Shown here: in pieces, positions 21,591 to 33,741 of the stretch | How positions within the stretch are numbered: the stretch's first letter is position 1 | How the letters are laid out: each line of letters begins with the position of its first letter | DNA from: Diphasiastrum complanatum | Taxonomy: Eukaryota > Streptophyta > Lycopodiopsida > Lycopodiales > Lycopodiaceae | NCBI GenBank assembly: GCA_029204225.1 | Contig: CM055098.1 | Location: forward strand, 47,429,939-47,493,938 | Length of the DNA: 64,000 nucleotides | Direction: 5' to 3' | The notes under the pieces: model-generated | Database searches by the model: none | The model's input: the letters and a program-made list of their open reading frames with translations, nothing else | Told to the model about the DNA's origin: nothing | Made by a program: the position numbers and the translations under genes

Positions 21591-24500
21591 AATAACACTA
21601 AACATAAACCTACAAGCGACAACAAGTCCATGATGTATATCCTTATAAGCATAATAGTTAGTACATCTATTTAGAAGTCACCGATTTGATGAACTTATGC
21701 CATAGAACTTTTATAGCAAACTGGGCAAAGAGGGACATGTAGGGAAATAAATTGTGTTCACCTCAAAAAAAAAAATGGTTTCATTTTTCATTTCTATCAC
21801 ACAACTTTAACAAACATGACATGGGTTGTAAGTTTATCACATTGCTAACATGCATTAACCACTAGATGATGAAGTTGCTTTTTTTTGCCAAAATGTCCTC
21901 CACATAAAATCCAATGAAATTCATATTTAGATATTAAAAATATGGTACATATGATGGTGATGTTTCCAACCTATTTTTTAATATTTGTAGTATAAAATTA
22001 TTGTTTAACTATCAATTAACTAATGGTCTAAGATGAGGTAGATATGAGACGGGACTTATCTAACTTATCTAGTGATGCAACCAGTCTTCCTAAACTTTAT
22101 GTCTTATATTAGAATTATCATTTCTTCCAAGAATTTTTTTTTCAAATAAGCAAGACATTTTGCAATAAATATCTAAAAGTATCAAGAAGAAACCAACATT
22201 TATGATTACCATATAACATATTTCTACATACACTTTTTTAATCATGAATGGTTGAGCATACATTGGTAGATTGGTTGCCTTCAACATGACCACATCTAAT
22301 TTTTTAGGCATTTTAATGATTGAGTCATAAAAGATTGTATGATGTTTTTTTTTGTGTCACATCCTAATACAAGTTCTATCATGATGTCTTAACACATCAT
22401 GTGCATTATTTTTTGTTGAACAAAATTATGTAATGTAAAGCAAATGGTCTTTAATTGTTTTTTGATTTGGTCTTGAAATAGTTGGCTACATGGAAAAGTA
22501 CCTCAATGGACCTTGTAACAAGGTTAAATTAAAATGATTACACTTTTATAAAACAACATCACTATAGAAATGGTCTTGAACCATGAAGGTAGTTGGTTCC
22601 TCCCAAAACTAGGGTATGTTTGAAGGGAGAGTCTATTTCCAACTACATCTACATTGGTAGGCAAAGCCCCACCCTCATCCAAGCGTGGTGGAGGCTTGAA
22701 AGCTCTTCGCCATCAACTCCCAACCATCCAAGAGCTTTCTCCATCATCCTAAAATGAGGGCCTGCCATGGCATATGCAGTTGGGAATACGATCTTCCATG
22801 TTTGAGTCACAATTGACACATGAACATATCTATTTGTTGAATCATGTAGAAATTATTTTAAATTGTATTTGGTTATCTCAAGTTAATATAACAAGTCAAG
22901 CTTTAGTGTTTTGATTACAATATTATCTTGTTGGAACATGATGTAAACATCGATCTAATAATAACTTCACCGTAACACAAGGCCACTACATTTATATCTT
23001 ATTTTTGAATAAATGAGAATTGACAACTAAACAAAGTCAAAATTACTATCATCTTCTACATGAACACGTGCAAGATGATGAGTGTTTTTTAAACCATTGC
23101 TTAAGAATGTAAAACATCAAAATCTCTTAGATATAAACTACACCATCCTAGAAAACTATACCCAACTTGGCTAGCTCCATTGGTTAGCTTGGCATCCAAA
23201 GTTTCTTAGGTCCCAAGTTTGAGCCTCCCCTGGGAAACCAAGAAGCATTATTGTGTTTCACCCACGGGGGTTGGCTTAGTTGCTAGCCTGGCATCCAAAG
23301 TTGGTTAGTTTCTTTGGTCCCAACGTTTGAGCCTCCACTTGGAAACCAAGAAGCATCCTAGAAGACTATGGACAAGTACATCACACAATACATACAATCC
23401 AAATTCAATAGGCAAAAGTCCCCCATGCCCACGAGCATGAGGACCTAGTTCCAACTTAGCCTTAGGGTGTCGTCACATACAGGCGGTGATTCTATTTGAA
23501 CAAGCTCACATTAACCAATGACCTTCCAACCTAGTACACAATTTTGGGCAAGAAGATGGTTTTACAACATGTTCGTGAACACGCACACAATGAAGGTGTC
23601 CAAAATTTGATCTCAAATTTTTATCAAGTCTTATCGAATATGCATTTGATATAAAATAGAGCACCTTTCATTAAATATTGTTTTGTTAGTCTTTTCTTTC
23701 TTCTTGTGATAATTTAACTAGGGAAAATTGACTCTGACTTGACGTGTCTAACTCAAAAGTATTAAACTTTAGCTTTTCGAGAGAAAAAGAAAAGCATTAG
23801 AGTATAGAAAACAACTACAATCACTTTTAGTGAAGAACTCAAAGCCCAAGCACATAAGCTCTGAAGGACAAACATAGACAATAAGGGCATATACTGTAGT
23901 AGTAACATGAAGGGTGGCCGTCAAACTTAGTCCAACAAGAACAAAATGACAAGCCAAGCTCTTATCCACCGTATTATGGATCCTTGCAATTGGTCATCTT
24001 TCATACTTATATTCCTTCTCTTTGGTGGTTAAGAATCTCATGATATTGCCTTACTTTATCTTATGTGGTTGATAAGTTTTTATCTTATGCTTCTCTTTCT
24101 ATGCATTAAGGCATGCCAAGAATAAGTTTTGATTATAACAAAGCTATATATGTGTATGAAGAGAAAAAGTGGGACTTCATAAGTGGAATTTTTTAAAGAA
24201 CGATCGGGGAAAGAGGAGCTCCATTGATGATAATAGAAATGCTTTCTAAAAATTGAGATGATACTTTTCCCATTCGTTGTAAAAAGTGAAAAGACAAAAA
24301 ATACATCACAAAATGCTCTTTCTAAAGAGTCACGTGCAACATCACAATATTATCCTAAGATATCAAATGTTCCACTTTTCTATAACCTTGAGTGAATATA
24401 TTCTACCTAGATTTTTTGCTATGTCATGATTCTTATTTAATTTACATGCACAAAGATCTTTAATCTTTGGAACAAATGATTAGACCCAACAAAAAAAGGA

Positions 24501-26370
24501 TTCCTCATAGATGAACAAGATTTTGTTATTTGTTTTCCATTTAATTCTTCTTAAAAAAGAGGGGGTCCTTCGTTGTTCAAGAAGGTTGCCATTTTTCATA
24601 ATGGAAGATCGAATTTTTAAAAATTAAGCCGGCATATTTCTTTTTGAATATTAAAAGTATCTAAAGACCAAGTTTTTGAAAACGTTGAATGATTCTTGTT
24701 TTGGCAAAAAGAATCAAGTGGGCTAGCTCAAAAGTGGTTTCTATGTTTTTTACTTTTTTTTCTTGAGAACACCACCTTTTCTATGCACTTCATACAGAAA
24801 ACTTACCTATGTGCAAAATGGGTGCCTTGAAATGCTACTTGTGGGAACATTATCATGAACTTTTACCTATAATGAGGACATTGGTGTGCAAGATAAATTG
24901 GCAAAGTCCCGGTTGATATCATATTTCATCGATAAATTTTGTTAACAAGACAAAATAATCATTCAACAACATAAAATCTTCAGGAATGAAATATTTGCAT
25001 GATTTAATGCACCTCAAGAATGAACACTAAAAGGCTAAGCAAATACAACACTTGAAGGAAATGAATAGATCATATATGTAAAGTCTAGTCCAACCTAGTA
25101 TGCCAACCTAGCTATGCCACCTTGTAAATTTTGTACATAAAAGCAACAAGCTAGTGATTAATGGATGTCAACTGCTTGTATTGAAGACATCTGGGAAACC
25201 CACTCTCACGAGTCATTGGGTTACTCAAGTGTAGATCCCATGTCCCTAGGCCTTGTGGTAACTCTTACAAACTTTTGCAGATATGTCTTGGTCATTTTAG
25301 GGCATAATTGTCCTATTTTTTTCGTTTATACAAAAAGCTCACGGGCTTTACAGCACAAAACAATCCATAGATGACAAGCCCCAAAAAGAAATGCTCATAA
25401 AATTTTCTAGACATTTTTTATGTTGGGTAAAAGCCTATGCTAGGCTTCACGCATTTAAGGGTAGGGCCCTTGTTGCCAAGCTGGTCTTGGGCCTTTGAAA
25501 AGCCCTCCCTAGAGTCTATTACCTCTCACTTCTTGAAGTGTTAAGGGCCCTTTTTTTTGTAAGGATATTAAGCAACTTGTGTAACCTTTTTTTTGAAAGT
25601 GTAAACCATTGTTTGTTGGGTATATAAATTTTCAATACAGCTGAAGTTTTGATATTTTGAACTATTAAATTTTTTATACCAGCCAAGTATCAATTTGAAT
25701 ATGGTTTATAGGTTGTATACAAGATTAAACTAGATTGGTATTGCAAGGATGATACTAGTTGGATATTAGCTAGGGTGCAATCATGTGCATTCTCTAAAAA
25801 ATCACACGTTTTTCAAGCTAAATTCATGAAGGGCTTGGCCTTTCGGAATGCAATATGATCTTGATTTGAAAGGCTAAATCTTTCTTGGTGCCCACCAATT
25901 ATTTGGAGCAACATGAACAAAGAAAATTTAATACCAAGGCAAAATCCATAATGCACTTAATGTGGGAAACACTGGTAGTGCTTGTTTTACCCTAGTCATG
26001 TATTGATGAATTGACCCATGTAGTCAATGTGCTAAGATTAAGGCCTTTGATTCTAGACCACATATACTACAAAAACATATATCATTATTGTTGATTCTTT
26101 GATAACCATGTTCTTCTTTGAGTTGACACCAACTAGGTAGTGTAGGCACCCATATAAACCAAAACTATTTTTTGGTGTGAATCTTCCTTAGAGGACCTTA
26201 CCCCTGAGTTAAATCTTGGAGTGCTGTTTTCCTTTGTGTTTCTCTTGGGCATTATGCTTCATAATGACCAAGCAATTTGAGCTTAAAACATTACGCCCCA
26301 AGACTTTATGAAACTGGCGACCAGATTTTACATATCAAGCACATAAAATTAATGCAACATTAAGACCTTT
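21591..26370. other. AT-rich desert without supported genes
   Basis: Only frames under 75 codons occur, with no family motifs. A phrase like the LINE 3' end (CTTTTCGAGAGAAAAAG) recurs near 23774, suggesting another decayed LINE tail. A SINE-like pair lies at 23.17-23.37 kb. The rest shows no structure I can assign. Confidence 0.5.
23166..23365 (+). repeat. Two tandem tRNA-like SINE units
   Basis: Each unit has an A-box-like stretch (TAGCTCCATTGGTTAGC at 23172; TTGGCTTAGTTGCTAGCC at 23271) and, about 35 bp later, a B-box-like stretch (AAGTTTGAGCCTCCCC at 23215; ACGTTTGAGCCTCCAC at 23323). Both end GGGAAACCAAGAAGCAT or a near match. This arrangement is typical of tRNA-derived SINE heads. No poly-A tail or target duplication was recognised. 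Confidence 0.45.
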
Positions 26371-26780
26371 TTTAGATTTTTGCAAGTTTTACGCCGATGC
26401 ACCACTGGGGACTTTCTTGGACTTGCGAACCTTGAGGGGCCCGGGCTCTCAAGTCCTGGTGCCTGGGAGGCCTTGGTCCTTTCCCTACTTTACCGTCTAT
26501 GGCTGTACCACGATAATGGCATTGCATGCAGTACCAACACGGGTGACCCGCGGCCCAGCCAATACCATGGTCTCACTGCGAATATTTTAGGGGCCTGAGA
26601 CGTGGGTGGCAACTTACAAGTCTTAAAAATTTTTGTTCTGAGGGCGACAAGTGTTAGTGCGTAGACGGACGAGCGCGCATGTGACGAGTGGGGCGGGCAC
26701 AGTGGTCCGTGCTAAGCACCCTCCTAACCCTACCCTACACTAAATACTGAGGCGGCGAGAGCGTAGCCCCACACCCCTTT
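26371..26780. other. GC- and CpG-rich island in AT-rich DNA
   Basis: The stretch is clearly richer in GC and CpG than its flanks (GAGCGCGCATGTGACGAG, GGGGCCCGGGCTCTC). A 72-codon frame at 26380-26598 has no recognisable domain. It could be a fragment of a GC-rich element or a regulatory region. A TATA-like TTATGTTATAA follows near 26784. Confidence 0.4.
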
Positions 26781-27099
26781 ATTTATGTTATAATTTTTAA
26801 TCTTCTCTATCTTTCATCTATGGTACCGTTGGATTGTGGGCGCCGGTGATTCGGTGCGATCATCAAAAGGGTTTGTGGGCGCCATGCGATACCTTAAACG
26901 AGAGTTTTTCCTTGGATTTTATTTGCAAACGCTAATCTCATTATCCCCCTGCTGATTGTGAGAGCTGGTGGCCACTCTCTAACCGTAACCTTATGTGTCA
27001 GCTGTTATCCTACCAATGCAACATTGTATGCATATGGTTGCACCATTCTTATACATTACATTAGGCTTTTTTGTATTGCTATTATACATTTAAGTGAAA

Positions 27100-27480
27100 T
27101 TGAAGAGAACAATCTCTCTCTCTCAATATCTCTATTTTTCATCCAAAACTATACAAAACCTAAAAAAACCCTAGAAAATAAAAAAACTGCGTTATCAGTC
27201 TCTCTCTCCCGGTCGCGTTCCGAACTATCTTGCGAACCTCATGATTTTATACCTAGTTTTTCTTTCTCTAGAAACTTCCGTCCAGAAGTTTCAAAAAACA
27301 TGTGTTCTCTCTCTAGAATCTTCCAAAAACACGTGTTCTCTAGATTTTCAAACCCACGTCAAATGCTTTTCAAATGCCCTTCAAGGACGTTCTATGGCAA
27401 ACGTGGACCAATGAGAATGTGCAAATCCCATTTTGTCTAATTGGGGTGACATTCTCTCTCTCGCGCGCACGCACGCAACA
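27100..27480 (+). promoter_or_regulatory. Possible promoter-like cluster of stress-type motifs
   Basis: Contains CT-rich tracts, a telobox-like AAACCCTA (about 27166), heat-shock-element-like inverted pairs (GAAACTTC at 27271, GAAGTTTC at 27285, GAATCTTC at 27316), a G-box CACGTG at 27330 and a CCAAT at about 27408. No gene follows that I can support, so this may be a decayed LTR promoter or chance. Confidence 0.25.
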
Positions 27481-27606
27481 AAGAAAAAATCGTCATGACA
27501 AAGAGTTCTAAACTTGAAAAAGAAGAGCTTGCATTAGCTTCATCTTTCCAACAGCATGAAGTAGTGGCACTATGAAGAAAGTGACAAAATTTTCAGAATT
27601 CACACG

Positions 27607-28368
27607 TGTGGAGAATGTCCACAAGTATGATGGATCTAATTAAGCTTTGTGATTAGCACAGTAACCTGATTCTAGATTGATTAGCAAGATCTAGTTCAGA
27701 AGAAATGGCTTAACCACAATCTAGCATGCTAAGCAACTGAATATGATAGCAATGAATCAATAATGAGCAAAAGTACAAGATATCATTGTATAAGCATTAG
27801 CTTCAACACAAGTTAGAGAGAGAAAATAGAAAGAGCAAAATAGTTTAGATCCAAAATGGCATGAGGTAGCTACAAAACTTTGGTTCTTCATCATTGATTG
27901 TGAGGAGAGCTACACATATTTATGGAGTTTGAGGTAGCTCAAGGTAGAACCACATCCATTCATTCCAAAATGACATCTAAAGTGACATCTAGAGTCTATG
28001 TGACATTTGTCACTTGCCATGCATGAAATTCTACCAACTTTTTACAAGTGTGCTAGTTCTAACTAACAAAGTACAAATCATCATGCATGTGTCCATTACA
28101 CTTTGTGCATGCCTTGCATGTCACTATGGATCACTTACAATTAATGCATGTGAATTGCCACGAGTTTCTACAAGCATGACTTTGCTAATTCTATATCTAC
28201 AAACTATATGCAAGTTGTATTCTTCAATCTAGACAGTACATAACCATGTAGCTCGAGTTCTATGTAGGCCAAACTTGGCATTTTGCATTTATGAGCTACA
28301 TACTTGCATGGTACAACATTTGTAGCAAGCCAAGAAATCAATATGATTTGTTTTTTCCAATTTTAACA
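27607..28368 (-). repeat. Putative 3' LTR of a reverse copia element
   Basis: The minus-strand LTR start TGTTAAAATTGG follows a polypurine tract (TTTTTGGGAGGAG) just past the pol stop codon. The end is tentative; TGTGGAGAATG at 27607 would give the CA end and a length of about 760 bp. No partner LTR is in the window. Confidence 0.55.
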
Positions 28369-28389
28369 CTCCTCCCAAAAATAATCTAT

Positions 28390-28830
28390 ATTTATTTGAA
28401 CATGGATCTTGGTATAACTCCAAGATTGGCTCTATGCTTGATGAAGGAACTTTTGCTCAAAGGTTTGATGAGCATATCAGCAATACAAGATGATGTGTCG
28501 ATGTGCTCCAAATTGATTTCCCCTCCAATGAGCTTCTCTCTCACGAAGTGATGTGTAACTTCAATATGCTTGCTCCTTGCATGGAATATCGGGTTGTTGG
28601 CACGGGCTTGGGCTGAAATGTTGTCACACATAATCATAGGTAGATCCTCTTCCAAGATTATCTTTAGTTCCTCTAGTAACCTCTTGATCCAAAGCACTTC
28701 CTTTGTTGTTGTAGTGAGTGCCTTGTACTCAGCTTCACATGATGAGAGTGATACAGTATCTTGGTTTTTGGAAAGCCAAGATATCAAGTTTCCTCCCCCG
28801 ATTCTTAAATTGCTTGTCTCTACACAATAG
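28390..28830 (-). pseudogene. copia RNase H C-terminal end, reverse strand
   Basis: The frame 28787-28392 encodes ISWLSKNQDTVSLSSCEAEY, VLWIKRLLEEL, MIMCDNISAQARANNP, HARSKHIEVTHHFVREKL and IADMLIKPLSKSSFIKHR, the RNase H end of copia pol, and stops before the polypurine tract. The preceding codons (about 28830-28790) are still recognisable, but homology is lost further upstream. The catalytic EAEY region is intact; the N-terminal third of RNase H and everything upstream are gone. Confidence 0.85.
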
Positions 28831-29113
28831 TACTAGCTCAAAATCCAAAGATAAACATCTTCCAAACGGGTGGAACTTCTCCAAATAAAAGTTCATCACC
28901 TTGATGTAATCCCAACTACATGAACCATTGGGTGAATTAACTCTTTATTTTTTAGATCAAATCCAAAAGCTAAAGACAGTTTATTTTTTTTATAGTCTAA
29001 AAACTGTCCACAATTTCTTGTAGATAACAGTGCTTCTTGGTACCAATATTCTTAGAATATCCAAATATTCTAAAATACAACAATTCAATCAAGCCTCAGA
29101 CGGGTATGAGGAT
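28831..29113. other. No gene seen between copia remnant and gypsy C1 LTR
   Basis: AT-rich, no motif recognised. Confidence 0.4.
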
Positions 29114-30339
29114 TGTGATACCACATATTTGTTAAATAATGCATATCTACTCCAAAATGACAATATATTCTTGGAAATGAGGACATGTGTTGGACACATA
29201 TATATTTCAAAGAGCCCTATATCATTTTTCGGGATATAAACGCTAAGGACCTGTCTTCTACTAAAGGATAAGATTTCCAGAACTGAAACAATGTCTGGAA
29301 CACGAAGCGATTAGATTCGTATCGTCATTTTAAACTAGAGTAAATTATACTCTTAGTGAAAGTTACCTTCAATGATGTAATTTACATATACTTGTAATTT
29401 ATTTATTAACTAGAGTTAGTAAATGGAGCGACGCACCAAGATTCTCAAGAGGTGTGTTTGCTCGCTCCGTAGGTAATATAAATGAAGACACACTTCATTC
29501 TCATACCACCGAGAGAAAGAGAGAGTTTCTGTATTGAGATTGAAGAAGTGAATAGAGCGTCAAAGATTATTTTTCTTGATTTTTTGTTTTCCTCACTGCT
29601 AAGTGTGAGTGATTTCAAATCTACTAGCAATCTCGTATGCATTACTTAAATCATTCTTTGGTCAGACAGTACAATAGTTCATTATAGTCGTTTGTTGTGT
29701 TTCCATAAAGCTAAATTAAAGAACAATCTTTAAACAAACTTACTCGTATGCACAAATACTTTGTGTTTGGCTCCCAAGTAAAGTATCCCTTGGTGTAGTT
29801 TTCCACAATCACTAATGGTGAAGTATGTGTGCATTGAACTGTTAGTCCCTGCCTGAGGAATTGAGTTATCGATCCAGTGTATTCGTGTTAGTAACGAAGA
29901 TAATTGTTTCTAACATATTCGCGAACTATTTGAGTAGACTTTAGTTGTTGAGGACTTGTGTCTAGAACACATCAGTTCATGAATAAGATTAATTATTTGT
30001 TTGTTCATACACATCTGCATCAAACATAACACAGATTCTTGCTAGTAACTTAATCAGTCAGAGTGTAATTCATTCGAGCTACTCTGATAACATTTCATCT
30101 GTAGAACGCTTTTCCTTCGGTTTGATAGTATAAGATTGTTGTTTGGAATTCATTATCAACACACACCTACACCAAAAAGTAATATTGCTTACTTATAAAA
30201 TGTCTGTTGACAACCAGATTAACTCTCGGCTCCATTTCATTCGAAATAAGTCAGGGCTGTACCAATTAAACAACTTTTCAATGCTATTTCCTTGGAGAAC
30301 AACATAAATACTACACAAATCTAGCAGATCTAGGTGACA
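29114..30339 (+). repeat. 5' LTR of gypsy C1
   Basis: 1,226 bp, starting TGTGATACCACA and ending GATCTAGGTGACA. It shares ordered blocks with the LTR at 50347-51470, such as AAGAGGTGTGTTTG, GAGTGTGAGTGAT-like, TCGTTTGTTGTGT and ATGTCTGT(T/C)GACAACCAGA. It is the longest LTR in the window. Confidence 0.8.
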
Positions 30340-30351
30340 TATATCAATTTT

Positions 30352-30369
30352 TGGCACCGTTGCCAGGGA
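30352..30369 (+). other. Primer binding site, tRNA-Asp type
   Basis: TGGCACCGTTGCCAGGGA lies 12 nt after the LTR and differs by two bases from the complement of plant tRNA-Asp (TGGCGCCGTTGCCGGGG). Confidence 0.75.
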
Positions 30370-30529
30370 TAGCCAAATAAAGTTGACCCAAATTGACAAA
30401 TCCATTTCCATATCTGATGTATGTTAGATAGAGTTGCTTGACTAGAAAGATATCGGAAACTTCAAGATGAATTTTTCAAAAGACTTCAAGAATCTTTACA
30501 AAGAGGAGATTCACCTTTCTTGAATTTTA

Positions 30530-30880
30530 ATCCTGAATTTACTTGAAAACCCTCGTCCTGAAGCTTCTGCTGCTGCTGAACTAGGTTTTGAAGTCGTAAA
30601 TTCAGATCCTGATCTTGAAATTGAACCAGAACCGATTATGGAAGGCCCTAGTTCCCATTTCACTTCAATCTCAAAGATCAAGTATGATTATTTTAAAGGA
30701 ACATCTTCAGATGATGCTGACAATTATGTTTTGCAGTTCGAGTCGATTGCCAATTCGAACAACAAAGGTACTGATGCCGATAAGATGCAGATCTTTCCTG
30801 GTCTTTTGAGAAAACAAGCGCGCATATGGTACAACCAAGTTGAAGTAGGCCTTATAGGTCCAATCTGCACTACGCTCAGC
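30530..30880 (+). pseudogene. Gypsy C1 gag, N-terminal fragment
   Basis: The frame carries FTSISKIKYDYFKGTSSDDA, NYVLQFESIANSNNKGTDA and IFPGLLRKQARIWYNQVEVG, closely related to gypsy C gag at 36.1-36.3 kb. Its ATG at 30638 may be the start; acidic sequence upstream (EVVNSDPDLEIEPEP) may also be coding. The gag stops at a deletion junction at about 30858, where RT sequence follows. Confidence 0.7.
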
Positions 30881-31525
30881 TAATCCAAGAAGAATTGAAG
30901 AAGCTTCTAGATGTAGGATTCATCTATGAGATGGAACACACTGATTAGGTATCACCTATCGTGGTAATACCTAAGAAAAACGGAAAACTTAAAATTTGTG
31001 TGGACTACAAGAAACTGAACGATGTAACCAACAAGGACCATTTTCCTTTACCATTCATAGAAAATGTGCTAGAAAGAATAGCCAAAGCAAAAGCCTATAG
31101 TTTCCTAGATGGGTTTCGTGGCTATAACCAAGTGCAAATAGCCCTAGAAGATCAGCACAAAACTGTATTTTCCACTGAGTGGAGAACGTATGCCTACAAG
31201 ATGATGCCATTTGGATTGTGCAATGCTCTCAGCACTTTCCAACGAGTGATGAGTTATGCCTTCAAGGATTTTCTTTGGAAGTTTCTTGAAATTTTTATGG
31301 ATGACTTGTGTGTCCACTCCTCTAGAGCCCAGCATCTAGCTTGCTTAGAGAAAGTGTTCATCTTGAGTGTTAATTATTCGGCATATCCCTAAACCCAGCC
31401 AAATGCCAATTTCTAGCCACGCACGGCATAGTGCTAGGCCACGTAGTTTTGAGGTGTGGTATCACATTTTTATGGGGCATTGCAATTATTATCAAAGATT
31501 TGTCTTAAATTTCGCACCTGCCTGC
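30880..31525 (+). pseudogene. Gypsy C1 reverse transcriptase
   Basis: Starts QEELKKLLDVGFIYEM, has a TAG before VSPIVVIPKKNGKLKICVDY, then FLDGFRGYNQVQIA, MMPFGLCNALSTFQRVM and the catalytic FLEIFMDDLCVHS, where FMDD stands for the usual F/Y-x-DD. After stops the thumb and connection are still visible (KCQFLATHGIVLGHVV, CNYYQRFVLNFA). RNase H and integrase in this orientation are missing. Confidence 0.85.
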
Positions 31526-31686
31526 CCATTACCACGAGGATAATAAGGCGTGTTGAATCAATGGATCATGAAGAATTCCTCCAATAGGACTTTGATGGTC
31601 TCATTGACAAAATGGCTTCCGCAATCGCTGACTATGTCTACCAGGCATCCGAAGCGCACTATAATATTTTCATATAGGAATTTGAC
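31526..31686 (-). pseudogene. Gypsy integrase core fragment, inverted
   Basis: Minus-strand reading gives a gypsy integrase piece: VDIVSDCGSHFVNETIKVLL, a stop, and NTPYYPRGNGQAG. The second catalytic Asp is visible (VSD); the catalytic Glu that should follow NGQA is Gly or lost at the junction with the RT above. It abuts a reverse LTR on its other side. Confidence 0.75.
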
Positions 31687-32404
31687 TGTTGGAAGTAAAT
31701 CCGGTTTGTCAATGTTTGGCTAGCTCTACTCATGATGTGGTGTAGTATAGAGAGGATCATCTGCTTTCTAAGTTTCTACCAAGCTTCAGACGGAGTGCGA
31801 AAATAAAAAAACAATGATGAAGCATTAAGGCTTACCCAACTAGTGCTTGAAATAGGAATGAACTCACTAAGATGACGAAATACAAAACCTTACTAAGGCT
31901 TACCCAACTAGCAAGGTGATTAACCTAAATCCTAGATTAACACCCAAAGGGAATTAGAATGAAGATTGCGGCTAATTAATAATCAATCAACAAAATACAT
32001 GCCACAATACAAACCAATGAGAAGGAGGCAAGAGGAGGCCCGAGCACCTTCCCTGAAGCTATGCACCCCCAATGGGAACACAAATGAAATAAAGAGATAA
32101 TCTCAAAAATAGAGAACTTGATAGCTTAATCTTAAAAGTGCTATTTACAAGGCAAATACCTCTCCTTTTATGGCAAGGAGGGTCTTCCATAAGTATCCAT
32201 TAACTTATGGGACTAATCTATTTCTAGCCTTTCTAGAACTTCTAACTTAGGATTTAGAACTTCAAAGTTTTTTAACGTAGAAAAACTTAAGGTAAAATAT
32301 TTCTAATCTTAAGTCTCCTAAGTCTAAGTTCTAACTCTAAGTTTAAGCTATTTTATTATTTTTTAAGCTTCTACTCATGGGCTTACAAACACATGCCATG
32401 GCGG
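31687..32404 (-). repeat. Family F LTR, reverse strand, 5' truncated
   Basis: On the minus strand it reads from CCGCCATGGCATGTG to ACTTCCAACA and matches the LTR at 19198-20004 from about its base 105 to its end. It keeps both shared-loop hairpins. It sits directly on the integrase fragment on one side and copia E on the other. Confidence 0.85.
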
Positions 32405-33741
32405 AAGATTAATTCCTTTAACTGCACTAGGATCTTTCTTCTTCCTAGTTTCTAGAGGCACATGCACGAAGCATACACAACCAAAAATCCTAAGATGATC
32501 TACCTTAGGCTTTTTCTTATATAGCATCTCAAATGGTGTTTTTCCTCCAATTGCAAGATTTGGAAGTCTATTATAAAGATAGTTTGCACAGCAACTGCCT
32601 CTCCCCAAAATTCTTTAGGCAGAGAAGCTTCTAGCCTAATGGCTTTTGCACATTCACACAAAGTTCTATTTTTTCTCTCAACAACTCCATTTTGCTGAGG
32701 AGTATATGAACAAGAAAACTCTCTTTGAATGCCTTCTCTCTCACAAAAGTCTTTAAACTTATTGGAAGTGTATTCTCCTCCACTATCACTTCTCAAAGCT
32801 TTCAACTTGAAAGAAAACTGCTTTTCTACATAAGCCTTGAAAGTAAGAAAAAAAATCATAGACCATGCCTTTTGAAGACAACATATAGATCCAAGAATAT
32901 CTTGTATAATCATCTACAAAGGAAACAAACACTCTGCTCCTCCTTTGCTCTTAGTTGATGAAAAATGAACATCAGAGTGCACTAGTTCAAATGGTTGCTT
33001 TGATTTGATGCTTGATCTAGGAAAAGGCCTCCTATGTGATTTTGCCAGCACACAAGCTTCACAAGGTAGAAGCTCCTTTGACATTGTCTTTGGTAGTCCA
33101 ACAACTTTTCCTTTCTTGACGATAGATTGCATCGCTTTGAAATTGGATGACCCAATCTCTCGTGCCACAGATCCTCCTGATGAACCTTGGTCTCATAAGC
33201 AATATCTGAAATGTTAGCACTCTCCCTAGAATCTAGTTTGTACAACTTACCAGTTCTAGATCCTCTAGCAATAACTTCATTTTCTCTTGAGATTATACAC
33301 TTGTCAACTTAAAACTTGACATCCAATCCACTATCAAACAACTTTCCTACACTAATGAGATTCTTGGTTAATCTAGGTACATATAGTACATCATGTAAGC
33401 AAAAAGATTTTGATGATGATGCATGCAATGGAATACTACCTATTCCTTCAATTCTACACTCTACATCATTAGCAGTATAGATTGATCTTTTTGCACCTAG
33501 ATATGGCATGAGATTATTGAAAGAGTTTCTAGAACTAGACATATGGGAACTAGCCCCGCTATCAATCCACCAGACTTTTTCATTCTTAAAAGGAAACGAT
33601 GAAAAAGTAGACATCATTAATGAATCCTCTCTTTCACTCTCAACACCCTCACACTCATCCTCATTATTAAGGTTAGCTTGCTTAGATTGGTTCTTCTTCT
33701 TGAGACAGTTTGATGCATAGTGTCCTTTCTTGCCACAAAAA
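32405..33741 (-). pseudogene. copia E zinc knuckle, protease and integrase
   Basis: Begins with FCGKKGHYASNCLKKK. The protease has VWWIDSGASSHMSSSRNSF and a TAA after DSGLDVKF (about 33309), followed by GKLYKLDSRESANIS and LWHERLGH. After a frameshift come CEACVLAKSHRRPFPRSSIK and LVHSDVHFSS (first Asp). The core continues with LRSDSGGEYTSNKFKDFC and YTPQQNGVVERKNRT, so all three D, D, E residues are seen across frames. It ends near PLETRKKKDPSAVKG at the LTR junction. Confidence 0.9.

Larger units (their letters stand above)
29114..31525 (+). mobile_element. Gypsy element C1 (Athila/Tat-like), internally deleted
   Basis: 5' LTR 29114-30339, tRNA-Asp type primer site, start of gag, then a direct jump to RT with protease and most of gag missing. 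The element ends after the RT at about 31525, joined to an inverted integrase piece. The LTR and gag resemble those of gypsy C at 35.2-51.5 kb but are diverged. Confidence 0.8.

Noticed and set aside
21591-26370. Small frames (66-73 codons) as host genes
   Set aside because: No homology motifs, splice context or codon pattern support them.
26958-27440. 160-codon forward frame near the promoter-like cluster
   Set aside because: Low-complexity Ser/Arg content from CT-rich DNA, no domain and no conserved neighbour.
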